Source: an uncultured Halomonas sp.
GTDB lineage: Bacteria; Pseudomonadota; Gammaproteobacteria; Pseudomonadales; Halomonadaceae
Length of the DNA: 64,000 nucleotides
Direction of reading: 5' to 3'
Assembly (NCBI RefSeq): GCF_946887195.1
Contig: NZ_CAMPKE010000005.1
Coordinates: 124,001 to 188,000 of the forward strand
Below the pieces are notes generated by a model that made no database searches, was not told the origin of the DNA, and was given only the letters and a program-made list of their open reading frames with translations. A program made the position numbers and the translations under genes. Below, piece after piece: positions 46,373 through 56,168 of this stretch; positions within the stretch are counted from its first letter, which is position 1; the number at the start of each line of letters is the position of its first letter.

Positions 46373-46401
46373 ACTTTAGCGACGCGCCTGGGCGGCGTCA
46401 A
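46373..46401 (-). promoter_or_regulatory. Sigma70-type promoter for the Abi hairpin RNA
   Basis: On the minus strand TTGACG (46396-46401) and TAAAGT (46373-46378) are separated by exactly 17 nt. A start seven or so bases downstream would begin the transcript at the 5' arm of the hairpin RNA. Confidence 0.55.
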
Positions 46402-46566
46402 TATTTGGTATATAGGGTAATCGATATCCATCACTGCTCCGTTACCAGTGACGCCGTTAGTTTTACAGGTTGTCGCTCATATAGCTTTACACATCCGAGC
46501 CTTAGCGTGAAGATACCCGTCGCATGGCGCCAACCAAGCCGTGCCACCACAACCCAATCACCCACT

Positions 46567-46677
46567 GTCGCCAGGGGTGTCCCGCTTGCCGAGCGAGCGG
46601 GGCTGAGAGTGCGTTTCCCATTAGGAAGCGCTGACCCTGGAACCTGATCCGGATCATACCGGCGGAGGAAGCGCGAC
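46567..46677 (+). promoter_or_regulatory. TPP riboswitch (THI element)
   Basis: The conserved TPP aptamer parts are present in order: GGGGTG (46574-46579), GGGGCTGAGAG (about 46599-46609), GACCC, GAACCTGATCCGG and ATACCGGCGGAGG. GTCGC at 46567-46571 can pair with GCGAC at 46673-46677 to close the element against the ATG of the next gene, and the ribosome site GGAGGA is inside the aptamer 3' end, so control is probably at translation. The switch turns the gene off when thiamine pyrophosphate is abundant. Confidence 0.93.
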
Positions 46678-48087
46678 ATGTTCTATACCACCCTGGCTGC
46701 GCTGGGCGCGGCCTTGTTGCTGTTTGCCATTCTGGGGCTGCGCGCGAGCCGCGCCGATGCCCAACTCGACGACTATGTGACCGCGCGCAATTCCCAAGGC
46801 GCTTCGACACTCGGGCTGTCGTTCCTGGCCTCGGGCATGGGCGCGTGGATTCTGTTCGCGCCACCCGAAGTCGGTGCCTTCGTCGGCCCGATCGCGCTGG
46901 CCGGTTACGCCATCGGTTCGGCGTTGCCGTTTATCGTGCTGGGCCTGTGCGGCCCGTCGATCCGTCGCCATTTGCCACAAGGGCGCAGCATCGGCGAGTT
47001 CGCCGAGTCGCGTTTCGGCGCTGGCGTGCGCCGCTACGTGTCGCTGATATCAGTACTTTACATGGCCTGCTTCCTGGCGGCGGAGTTGACCGCGATCGGT
47101 GGGATTACGTCCTTGCTCACCGATGTGCCGGGTAGCGTGGCGGTGATCGGCGTGGCGATGACCACGCTGATCTACACCACTTGGGGTGGCCTGCGAGCGA
47201 GCTTGGCCACCGACCGCTGGCAGGCGCTGCTGTTGATCGGTCTGCTCGCGGTGGTGGGTTTCGTGGCACTGGATCGTTTGCCGGCGCTAGCTGCCGATGT
47301 CACGGTCCCCGGCGCACCGATGGGCAGCGCGCTGGGTGTAGCGCTGACGCTGGTGATCGCGGTGACCGCGGCCAATCTCTTCCACCAGGGCTACTGGCAG
47401 CGCGTATGGGCGGCCGAGAGCGGTGCCGCACTAGGGCGTGGTGCGGTATTGGGCGGTGCGACGACCGTGGTGGTGGTCGCCGTGGTCGGTGGGTTGGGCA
47501 TTCTCGCCGCGATGAGCGGGGTGGCGCTTGGCGAGCCGCCGTTGCCGTTCTTCGCCCTGCTCGATGGGGCGCCTGAGTGGTTGACGCTACTCGCGCTGGT
47601 GCTGGCGGTGACACTGGTGGCATCGAGTGTGGATACCCTGCAGAACGGTATCGCTTCGCTGGCGGTGGATGAGGGCGATGATCCATCAAACTCGTTGTCC
47701 AGGCGAAAGCGCTCGCTTGGCGGGGCGCGGCTGATCACCGTATTGCTGATGGTGCCGGTGATTATCGTCGCATTGCAGGGCGTTTCGGTGCTGCGGCTAT
47801 TTTTGATCGCCGATCTGCTGTGCGCCACGGCGGTGGTACCGGTACTGCTGGGGCTGTGGTCGCGCATGAGTACCCTGGCGGCGGTCAGTGGCGGTGTGGC
47901 GGGGCTGATCGGCGCATTGCTGCCGGGTTGGATCGCTCAAGGTAGTCTGACGGCGGGGCTGCTGGCCGCCAGCTTCCCCGGCGGCGTGCCGACGCTCGGC
48001 CCCTTCGTCGGCGCGCTGGCGGCGTCGACGCTGGTAAGTCTGTTGATCGCTCTGGCCAGGCCGCGCATGACGCATCAGTACAGCTAG
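46678..48087 (+). CDS. Sodium:solute symporter (SSS) family, likely thiamine or thiamine-precursor transporter
   Basis: The 469-residue protein has about 13 hydrophobic segments and the SSS layout (SFLASGMGAWILFAPPEVGAFVGP near 45-65, LAAELTAIGGITSLLTD near 133, TLIYTTWGGLRASLATDRWQALL near 163-185, LFHQGYWQRVWAA near 235-247). SSS proteins use the sodium gradient. The TPP riboswitch immediately upstream strongly suggests that thiamine or a precursor such as HMP is the substrate; the family assignment and the riboswitch are seen, the substrate is inferred. Confidence 0.85.
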   Translation: MFYTTLAALGAALLLFAILGLRASRADAQLDDYVTARNSQGASTLGLSFLASGMGAWILFAPPEVGAFVGPIALAGYAIGSALPFIVLGLCGPSIRRHLPQGRSIGEFAESRFGAGVRRYVSLISVLYMACFLAAELTAIGGITSLLTDVPGSVAVIGVAMTTLIYTTWGGLRASLATDRWQALLLIGLLAVVGFVALDRLPALAADVTVPGAPMGSALGVALTLVIAVTAANLFHQGYWQRVWAAESGAALGRGAVLGGATTVVVVAVVGGLGILAAMSGVALGEPPLPFFALLDGAPEWLTLLALVLAVTLVASSVDTLQNGIASLAVDEGDDPSNSLSRRKRSLGGARLITVLLMVPVIIVALQGVSVLRLFLIADLLCATAVVPVLLGLWSRMSTLAAVSGGVAGLIGALLPGWIAQGSLTAGLLAASFPGGVPTLGPFVGALAASTLVSLLIALARPRMTHQYS

Positions 48088-48153
48088 TTGCAAGCCTCGA
48101 GCTCTGGTTCCAGACTCGATGGTAGTCATCGAGCCGCTACAGGGAGCCATGCC

Positions 48154-49845
<1,692 letters not shown>

Positions 49846-49848
49846 CCG

Positions 49849-50337
49849 ATGAGCATTCCAACGCTCGAGATCGCCTCACCCATCGGCGTGATCGCCGACA
49901 CCCACGGCAAGCTGCGCGACGAGGCGCTGAGTATGCTGGAAGGCTGCGAGTTGATTCTGCACCTGGGCGATGTCGGCGGCAAAGACCATGACCAGGCAAT
50001 TCTCGAGCGACTCGCCACGCTGGCACCGCTCTTCGTTGTGCGCGGTAATATCGACACCCCGACATGGGCCGAGCGACTACCCATGACGCAGGATCTCATC
50101 GTCAATGGCTGGCGGCTGCATCTGGTACACGATATCGCCGATTTCGATGGGGATACGCCGTGCGATGCCGTGCTGCATGGCCACTCCCACAAGCCGCGCA
50201 ACGAATGGCGCGACGGGCGGCTGCTGTTCAATCCCGGCGGCGCCGGTAAGCGCCGCTTCAAGTTGCCGATCAGCGTGGGCAAGCTATGGGCCGACGCGCG
50301 CGGCCTGCGCGGCGCGATCGTTCACTTGCCGTTATGA
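49849..50337 (+). CDS. Metallophosphoesterase, YfcE/MJ0936 type
   Basis: The 162-residue protein is a small calcineurin-like phosphodiesterase: GVIADTHGKLRDEAL (metal ligands D17, H19), ILHLGDVGG (D40), VVRGNID (N66) and LHLVHDI, VLHGHSHKP. Family members hydrolyse phosphodiesters and have broad substrates. It is probably co-transcribed with ilvD. The last 6 bp overlap the convergent ogt gene. Confidence 0.88.
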   Translation: MSIPTLEIASPIGVIADTHGKLRDEALSMLEGCELILHLGDVGGKDHDQAILERLATLAPLFVVRGNIDTPTWAERLPMTQDLIVNGWRLHLVHDIADFDGDTPCDAVLHGHSHKPRNEWRDGRLLFNPGGAGKRRFKLPISVGKLWADARGLRGAIVHLPL

Positions 50338-50817
50338 ACTCAATGTGAAATCCCTGTGTGCCTGTTCGTGGCGCAGCAGCCACTGCTTTCTCTCCAGCCC
50401 GCCGGCATAGCCGGTCAACTGACCGTTGCTGCCGATCACCCGGTGGCAGGGCACGATGATCGATAGCGGATTGCGGCCGTTGGCGGCGCCCACGGCGCGA
50501 TGGCTCCTGGGGCTGCCGATGCCGCTGGAGATCGTCGCGTAACTGCAGGTCTCACCATAAGGCACATCGCGCAAGCGCATCCACACGCGCTGTTGGAACG
50601 CCGTCCCTTGCGGCGCCAGCGGCACGTCGAACGTCCGTCGACGGCCTTCGAAATAGTCCACGAGCTGGGTCTTGCAGCGCTCGATCAGCGGGTGGCCGCG
50701 CACCGCTTCGCCCCGCTCGTCGACGAACAGGATGTGTGTGATGCCTTCGTCGGTGGCGCGGATTTCCAGCAGGCCGATGGGCGCATCTGCGGGTGGGGTG
50801 AAATAATCGATAGTCAT
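50332..50817 (-). CDS. ogt: Methylated-DNA--protein-cysteine methyltransferase
   Basis: The 161-residue protein repairs O6-alkylguanine by transferring the alkyl group to its own cysteine. The active-site motif IIVPCHRVIG lies near residue 120, preceded by FQQRVWMRLRDVPYGETCSYATIS and followed by GLERKQWLLRHE, all typical of Ogt. The start at 50817 gives the standard N-terminus TIDYFTPPADAPIG. It begins 1 nt after the stop of the Ada/AlkA gene, so the two alkylation repair genes form one operon. Confidence 0.92.
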   Translation of the reverse strand: MTIDYFTPPADAPIGLLEIRATDEGITHILFVDERGEAVRGHPLIERCKTQLVDYFEGRRRTFDVPLAPQGTAFQQRVWMRLRDVPYGETCSYATISSGIGSPRSHRAVGAANGRNPLSIIVPCHRVIGSNGQLTGYAGGLERKQWLLRHEQAHRDFTLSS

Positions 50818-50818
50818 A

Positions 50819-52177
50819 TCAGCGGTTCCATAGTTGAAAAGTGAGATAGCTCCGCCACGGCGAGGCATCGGTAGGGCTGGCATCGCCAAGCTCACCGAGG
50901 GCTTTCTTCACGCCGAGATCGCCGCCCAGCCAGATATCCGGATGGCTGGCACCGCGCATGCGGGCGTAATCCACCGTCCACTGGCCGATGCCCTTCAATT
51001 CCAGCCATTGGGTGGCGTCCCGTGTGTCTGGGTTGTCCAGATGCCACTGCGCGAGCCGACGCAAGGTATCGCGCCGTGCGCCGGGCATCTTGAGGAAGGC
51101 AAGATCGCTGGCCGCGATGCTCGCCGGCTCGGGAAAACGTCGGCGCTCGCCAGCCAGCGGCTCGCCGAGATGATCGACCAGTGTCTGTGTCAGCCGCCGC
51201 GCGGCGGCGATCGATACCTGTTGGCCGAAAATCGCGCGAATGCCGGCTTCGAACTGGCTCCAGATACCCGGCAGGCGTAGCCCCTCGATCAGCGCCAGGC
51301 CAGGGGTCGCCTGGGCCAGGTGCGCTTCGATCGCACGGGTGTCGGCATCCAGGTCGAGAACCCGGCGAATGTTGCCGACCACGGCTTTCATGGCGGCCAG
51401 TTCGTCGATTTCCAGTGCGACCAGAAAGCGGTGGCGTTGGGGATCGTGGGTGGCGGTGAAGTGGCCCTTGGCGCGTTGCCAGACGAAACTGCGGCCGTAA
51501 CGGTCGTCGCCGATCCACTCCAGGCCGTCGATCAGGCGCTGGGCCAGAAAGCCCTGCAGCGTTGCCCAGGCGTAGGGCGGGCGATAGGCGAGTTGCAGCA
51601 CCAGTTCGCCGCTATCGGGAGCCGAAAGCCTGCGCAACTGGCTGGGGCTGAGACCCATGTGCGTCTTGAAGCAGTCGTTGAAGCGCCGGATGCTGCGAAA
51701 ACCGCTGGCGTAGACCACATCGGTGACCGGCAGGTTGGTCTGGTGCAGTAGCTGCTTGGCGAACAGACACTGTTGATAGAGCGCATAGGTTTTCGGCGAT
51801 ACGCCGAAGCGAGTCTGGAAGAGCTGACGCAGGTAGCGGTCGCTGATGCCCAGACGCTCGCTGAGCCGGGCCAGCGAATCGTACTGCAGGGCGCCTTCGT
51901 CGATCAGCCGCAGGGCGCGCTCCAGCGTGGTATCGACGCCCTTCCAGGCCGGCGAGCCGGGTGCACTGTCCGGCCGGCAGCGCAGGCAGGGCCGGTAACC
52001 GGCTTGAGCGGCTTGCATGGCGCTGGCGAAGTAATCCACGTTGCGCTCATGCGGTGGCGTGGCCGGGCATACCGGGCGGCAATAGATACCAGTGGTCTTC
52101 ACGGCGGTGAAGAAGTGGCCGTCGAAGCGGGCATCCCGCGACAGGCGAGCGCGATGGCAAGTCTCTCTGTCCAGCAC
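50819..52177 (-). CDS. Ada-type regulator fused to AlkA 3-methyladenine DNA glycosylase
   Basis: The 452-residue protein carries an Ada zinc domain (C-x3-C and C-x2-C in IYCRPVCPA and CLRCRPD, residues about 32-68), an AraC-type helix-turn-helix (about 80-180; LARLSERLGISDRYLRQLFQ) and a helix-hairpin-helix glycosylase (about 190-450; LKGIGQWTVDYARMRG with the conserved catalytic Asp in HPDIWLGGDLGVKKAL). It senses methylphosphotriesters, activates repair genes and removes alkylated bases. The start is probably GTG 52177 (LDRETCHRARLSRDARFDG); a GTG at 52207 is possible. It lacks the Ada methyltransferase domain, provided by ogt downstream. Confidence 0.9.
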   Translation of the reverse strand: MLDRETCHRARLSRDARFDGHFFTAVKTTGIYCRPVCPATPPHERNVDYFASAMQAAQAGYRPCLRCRPDSAPGSPAWKGVDTTLERALRLIDEGALQYDSLARLSERLGISDRYLRQLFQTRFGVSPKTYALYQQCLFAKQLLHQTNLPVTDVVYASGFRSIRRFNDCFKTHMGLSPSQLRRLSAPDSGELVLQLAYRPPYAWATLQGFLAQRLIDGLEWIGDDRYGRSFVWQRAKGHFTATHDPQRHRFLVALEIDELAAMKAVVGNIRRVLDLDADTRAIEAHLAQATPGLALIEGLRLPGIWSQFEAGIRAIFGQQVSIAAARRLTQTLVDHLGEPLAGERRRFPEPASIAASDLAFLKMPGARRDTLRRLAQWHLDNPDTRDATQWLELKGIGQWTVDYARMRGASHPDIWLGGDLGVKKALGELGDASPTDASPWRSYLTFQLWNR

Positions 52178-52335
52178 GGTAGCGATTCCCAGCAATGAAT
52201 ATGCCACCAGTGTAGAGTGCCAGGCGCGAATGACTAGCCGGAATCGGAACTCAATGGAGAGGTTGACGTCATATCGCAGGCATAGCGCTTTCCGGCTAGA
52301 CTGTCGGCCTCTTTCGATTCGCCGGGAAGCCTGTC

Positions 52336-52875
52336 ATGGCACTGTCCGCCACACCGTATAAAGTCGAACTCAGTCTCACCGATCTGGATCGCGCGGTCTA
52401 CGAGACGTTGCGCTTCACCGTGGCGCGTCATCCCTCCGAAACCGAGGAGCGGCTCGCCGCCCGCCTGCTGGCGTACGCGCTGTGGTATGAAGAGAATCTG
52501 ACGTTCGGGCGCGGTCTGTCCGACGTCGACGAGCCGGCGTTGTGGGAGAAAAGCCTCGACGGCCGCGTGTTGCACTGGATCGAGGTCGGCCAGCCGGATG
52601 CCGAACGCCTGATCTGGTGCTCGCGACGTGCCGAGAAAGTCTCGCTGCTCGCCTATGGCAGCCTGCGCGTGTGGGAAGGCAAGGTGGTGCCGGCCGTTGG
52701 CGCACTGAAAAACCTCACTATCGCGGCGCTGCCGCAAGCGCCGTTGGCCGAGCTGGCCAAGGACTTGCCGCGCGCGATCAAGTGGGCGGTCATGATCAGC
52801 GAAGGCACGTTATACGTCAGCGACGAACGCGGTCAGCATGATGTGCAACTCGAATGGCTGCTGGGCGACCGCTAA
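52336..52875 (+). CDS. YaeQ family protein
   Basis: The 179-residue protein follows E. coli YaeQ along its length: SLTDLDRAVYETLRFTVARHPSETEERLAARLLAYALWYEENLTFGRGLSDVDEPALW, then LIWCSRRAEKV. The family has a PD-(D/E)xK-like fold; YaeQ has been linked to haemolysin transcription but its role is not settled. It stands alone on the plus strand. Confidence 0.9.
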   Translation: MALSATPYKVELSLTDLDRAVYETLRFTVARHPSETEERLAARLLAYALWYEENLTFGRGLSDVDEPALWEKSLDGRVLHWIEVGQPDAERLIWCSRRAEKVSLLAYGSLRVWEGKVVPAVGALKNLTIAALPQAPLAELAKDLPRAIKWAVMISEGTLYVSDERGQHDVQLEWLLGDR

Positions 52876-52894
52876 TCGGTGGCGGGTTAGTCGC

Positions 52895-53176
52895 TCAAGG
52901 CGTCAGCTCACCATCTTCCACGGTTTCGCGTAGCGCTTGAAGCTCGTCCACCGAGAACTGTTCGAGACGACCAGCGAGTAGATCGCTGATACGTTGGGTG
53001 GGAATACCGGCACGTCGGGCAATTTCTCGATTGCCCAGCTCCGAAACGGCGATGCGGCGTGTGACTACGCGCATCAGGCGGCTGCGTTTCTCCATGTCTC
53101 TGATATCGAAATCGCTTTTCGCCTTCGTCGACTGTGCGGGGGATGCACAGCCGCTCATCTGTCGTACCGCGTCCAT
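52895..53176 (-). CDS. Small helix-turn-helix protein (XRE/HigA-like)
   Basis: The 93-residue protein has a helix-turn-helix near residues 47-80: NREIARRAGIPTQRISDLLAGRLEQFSVDELQALRE, as in HigA-like antitoxins and short XRE regulators. GGAG precedes the ATG. No toxin gene is adjacent; the neighbour ends 20 bp away on the other strand. It may be a solitary antitoxin or regulator. Confidence 0.6.
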   Translation of the reverse strand: MDAVRQMSGCASPAQSTKAKSDFDIRDMEKRSRLMRVVTRRIAVSELGNREIARRAGIPTQRISDLLAGRLEQFSVDELQALRETVEDGELTP

Positions 53177-53288
53177 GAGGCTCCAGTTGCCTGACTGTCG
53201 ATGCGTCTCAGCATGCGTAATTTTGGCGGGTTTCGCCAGCGTGAAATCGACCTATCCGCCCACTTTTTTGTAACAGCCGGTTGGTGGC

Positions 53289-53975
53289 CTATTCGACGGC
53301 TGGCGTGGGGCGCACCAGAATCTCGTTGACATCTACATGGGCGGGTTGCGCGACGGCGTACAGCACGGCGTTGGCGATATCGCGATCCTGCAGGGCATGC
53401 TCCGGCGGCTGGTCGAAGAAAGCGGTATCGACCACGCCGGGTTCGATCAGGGTGACGCGGATGCCACTGCCGCGCAGCTCCTCGCGCAGGTTGTAGCCGA
53501 TACCGCTCACCGCCCATTTGCTGGCGCTGTACATCGAACCGGGAATGGTCGTGCGCCCGGCGGCCGAGCCGGTGAGGAGGATATGGCCACGGCTTCTGCG
53601 CAGCGCCGGCAGCGTGGCCTGGATCGTCAGGCCGACGCCGTAGACATTGGTCATCAGCATGTGGCGCCAGGCTTCGTGATCGGCTTCGCTGAAGCCGCCA
53701 GGAGAGCCGCCACGACCGGCATTGGCGAATACCACGTCGATGCGCCCGAAGCGCTCCAGGGCTTGCTCGACCATGGCTCGCTGATCGTCCATGGACGTGA
53801 CGTCGCAGGAGACCGCCAGCACGTCTTCGGGGCCGAACTCATGGGCCAGCGCCTCGAGTTTGTCGGTCGAGCGGGCGGCCAGCACCAGCTTGTAGTTTTC
53901 GCGATGGGCGGCGCGGGCGGTGGCGGCGCCGATTCCGCTGGAGGCCCCGGTGATCAAGAATACGCGATCGTTCAT
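53289..53975 (-). CDS. Short-chain dehydrogenase/reductase
   Basis: The 228-residue enzyme has the classical SDR parts: cofactor motif TGASSGIG (residues 8-15), NAG (about 87), catalytic Ser in LLTGSAAGR, Tyr-x3-Lys in YSASKWAV (about 148-152) and EPGVVDTAF. The substrate is unknown. I start at 53975 because the GTGAGGAG site is too close to the in-frame ATG at 53981. It stands alone. Confidence 0.88.
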   Translation of the reverse strand: MNDRVFLITGASSGIGAATARAAHRENYKLVLAARSTDKLEALAHEFGPEDVLAVSCDVTSMDDQRAMVEQALERFGRIDVVFANAGRGGSPGGFSEADHEAWRHMLMTNVYGVGLTIQATLPALRRSRGHILLTGSAAGRTTIPGSMYSASKWAVSGIGYNLREELRGSGIRVTLIEPGVVDTAFFDQPPEHALQDRDIANAVLYAVAQPAHVDVNEILVRPTPAVE

Positions 53976-54084
53976 CGTCATCTCCTCACGGTCACGCCAC
54001 TAGCATGGTAAGTAACCGGGCGTGATGCAATGTCGTTATTTCGTCGAAATGAGGCTGAACGTCGTCATGCGGGTAGGCGCCTAC

Positions 54085-54135
54085 GACAATGCCCGCAGAG
54101 TCGGCAGCCGGGCCGACCCTGCGGGCATCGTTGTC
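54085..54135 (-). terminator. Long hairpin after malate dehydrogenase
   Basis: A ~20-bp imperfect stem (GCCCGCAG / CTGCGGGC, GTCGGC / GCCGAC, and outer GACAA / TTGTC) lies 16 bp beyond the mdh stop on the minus strand and is followed by a second palindrome, GTAGGCGCCTAC, at 54073-54084. It probably terminates mdh, although there is no T run. Confidence 0.55.
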
Positions 54136-54150
54136 AGCGTATGTCGCTGC

Positions 54151-55254
54151 TTACATCAGACGATCGGTGCGCAGCACACAGGCGTCGCTATCGTCCAGAG
54201 CGTCCTCTTCAGCGTAGCGCTGGGCGCCGGAGCGCAGACGAGTGCTGATGGCGTTCTGCTTTTCCTCGGTCTCGGCGGGCAGCAGGTGCTCGACCGCGGC
54301 CTTCTCCTCGAGCAGTTCCTGCTCGGTGGCCTTCATGCGTTGCTGGGCGTCGTCGTCGATGGGCAGGTTCTGAACGATCTGGTAGCGCCCGAAGCGGCAA
54401 ACCACCGGGAACGAATAGACGATGCCCTTGGCGATGCCATAGCTGCCATCGGAAGGAATGCACATGCTGACGAAGTCGCCGGCGGGCGTTCCCATTACCC
54501 AGTCGCGCATATGGTCGATGGCACCGCTCGCCGCGGAGGCTGCGCTGGACTGGCCGCGCGCGGCGATGATCTCGGCGCCGCGCTGCTGAACGCGGGGAAT
54601 GAAGGTCTCGGCAACCCATTTGGCGTCGAGGTTGGGCATCACCGGCTCACCGAACGCTTCGGCGTTGCGCACGTCGGGGTACTGAGTGGCGCTGTGGTTG
54701 CCCCACACCGCGACGCGGGTGACGTCGCTGGGGTTGGCGCCGATATGGTTGGCGAGGCTGCCCTTGGCGCGGTTGTGATCGAGCCGGCTCATCGCGGTGA
54801 ACTGTGACGGCGACAGGTCCGGCGCGTTGCGGCTGGCGATCAGCGCGTTGGTGTTGGCCGGATTGCCGACCACCAGGACCTTGACGTCCGGGTTGGCGTG
54901 ATCGTTCAGCGCACGCCCCTGGACACTGAAGATTTCGGCGTTGGCTTCGAGCAGATCCTTGCGCTCCATGCCCTTGCCACGCGGCTTGGCGCCGACCAGC
55001 AGGGCGAAGTGAACCCGGCTGAAGCCCTCTTCGGGGTTGTCGTGCAGGCGCACCGCATGCACCAGCGGGAAGGCGCAGTCTTCGAGCTCCATCGCCACGC
55101 CGCGCAGGGCTTCCATGGCTTCGGGGCGCTCGATGAGTTGCAGAATCACGGGCTGATCGGGGCCGAGCATGTCGCCGGCGGCGATACGAAAGATCAATGA
55201 ATTACTGATGCTACCGGCAGCGCCGGTGATAGCGATACGAACAGGGCGTTTCAA
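54151..55254 (-). CDS. mdh: Malate dehydrogenase-like protein
   Basis: The 367-residue protein is a cytosolic-type NAD malate dehydrogenase by most motifs: [51 protein letters not shown], the Arg-Asp pair SRLDHNRA and catalytic His in [12 protein letters not shown]. Two features are unusual. The NAD loop reads GAAGSISNS, so the usual GAAGQIG third glycine is replaced. A 40-residue, acidic C-terminal tail rich in Glu extends past the normal end. The gene is alone on the minus strand with no cycle partner nearby. Confidence 0.85.
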   Translation of the reverse strand: MKRPVRIAITGAAGSISNSLIFRIAAGDMLGPDQPVILQLIERPEAMEALRGVAMELEDCAFPLVHAVRLHDNPEEGFSRVHFALLVGAKPRGKGMERKDLLEANAEIFSVQGRALNDHANPDVKVLVVGNPANTNALIASRNAPDLSPSQFTAMSRLDHNRAKGSLANHIGANPSDVTRVAVWGNHSATQYPDVRNAEAFGEPVMPNLDAKWVAETFIPRVQQRGAEIIAARGQSSAASAASGAIDHMRDWVMGTPAGDFVSMCIPSDGSYGIAKGIVYSFPVVCRFGRYQIVQNLPIDDDAQQRMKATEQELLEEKAAVEHLLPAETEEKQNAISTRLRSGAQRYAEEDALDDSDACVLRTDRLM

Positions 55255-55463
55255 TGCGTGGTCCCCCGAGGGTCGGTTAAGACAACGACCGCCATTCCCA
55301 TCCCGTCGCGGACAGGAAAATAGGGCCGCGCGACAATCGACGCAGGATAACGCACGTTAATGCGCTTCCTCGTCGTTCGGCAATGATAGCAGGGCTAGCG
55401 ACAAGAAAGGCAGGGCATCGCCTCTCAATCGGACATTTTGCGACTATTTGCCGACCGGCGGCG

Positions 55464-55925
55464 CTACCTAGGCAGCGCCGCCTGGGTCTTGACGTAGGGG
55501 AAGGTGGCGTCGAGGTAAGCCGAAACGTCCTTTTGGGCGGTGCGGCCGAACGAGGCGGGCGGGCACTGCTCGACGATATGCCGGCAGTGCTGATTGAGCC
55601 AGCCGAACTGGAGCCGACTGACGATGGCGACCCGTTGCGGGGCGGCATCGGCGTCGAGCAGATCCGCGACCAGATAACTCGGGTGACGACGCAGCAGACG
55701 CAGATTCAGGCTGAAATCCTGCGCGCCGTCCAGGTACAGCACATTGAAGAATTCCAGCGACAGGATCGACTGCCCGGTCCGTCGCGGGATGGCGCGCGTG
55801 ACGTAAACGGGGGAGTAATAGGACTGACCGCACTCTTCCCGGTAGCCCGGCAGCATCTGCCAGGCATACCAGCGATGTGGTTCGATCAGCAGCCCTTCGG
55901 CTTGCGTGCCTGCCGTGCATTGCAT
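55464..55925 (-). CDS. Conserved hypothetical protein
   Basis: The 153-residue protein is not recognised. It has no obvious signal peptide or membrane segment, contains an aromatic-rich middle (EFFNVLYLDGAQDFSLNLRLLRRHPSYLV) and a short helical end. AAGGAG lies about 11 nt before the ATG. Codon use and GC content match its neighbours. Confidence 0.5.
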   Translation of the reverse strand: MQCTAGTQAEGLLIEPHRWYAWQMLPGYREECGQSYYSPVYVTRAIPRRTGQSILSLEFFNVLYLDGAQDFSLNLRLLRRHPSYLVADLLDADAAPQRVAIVSRLQFGWLNQHCRHIVEQCPPASFGRTAQKDVSAYLDATFPYVKTQAALPR

Positions 55926-56106
55926 CTTGAATGGCGCTCCTTGCCGGGCATCGTGTCAGTATGCTTAGCGTGTCTGATCGCTGGCAATACGAAATGCCTG
56001 AGCCGAACGAACCATAATGAATGGCGAACCCAATGATGTATTGCACCTTTTCGTTTTATCGACGTAGGTTGGTTTCATTACTCGAACCACGCTCGGCGGC
56101 CGATAT

Positions 56107-56120
56107 CTGTCGTACGACAG
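56107..56120. promoter_or_regulatory. Perfect palindrome upstream of the GGDEF-EAL gene
   Basis: CTGTCGTACGACAG is a perfect 14-bp palindrome 48 bp ahead of the start codon, as expected for a dimeric repressor operator. The cognate regulator is not evident in the window. Confidence 0.4.
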
Positions 56121-56168
56121 GCAGGGTAGACCCTATGTGTGATACGACGCGATCAACAAGGAGTGCGC

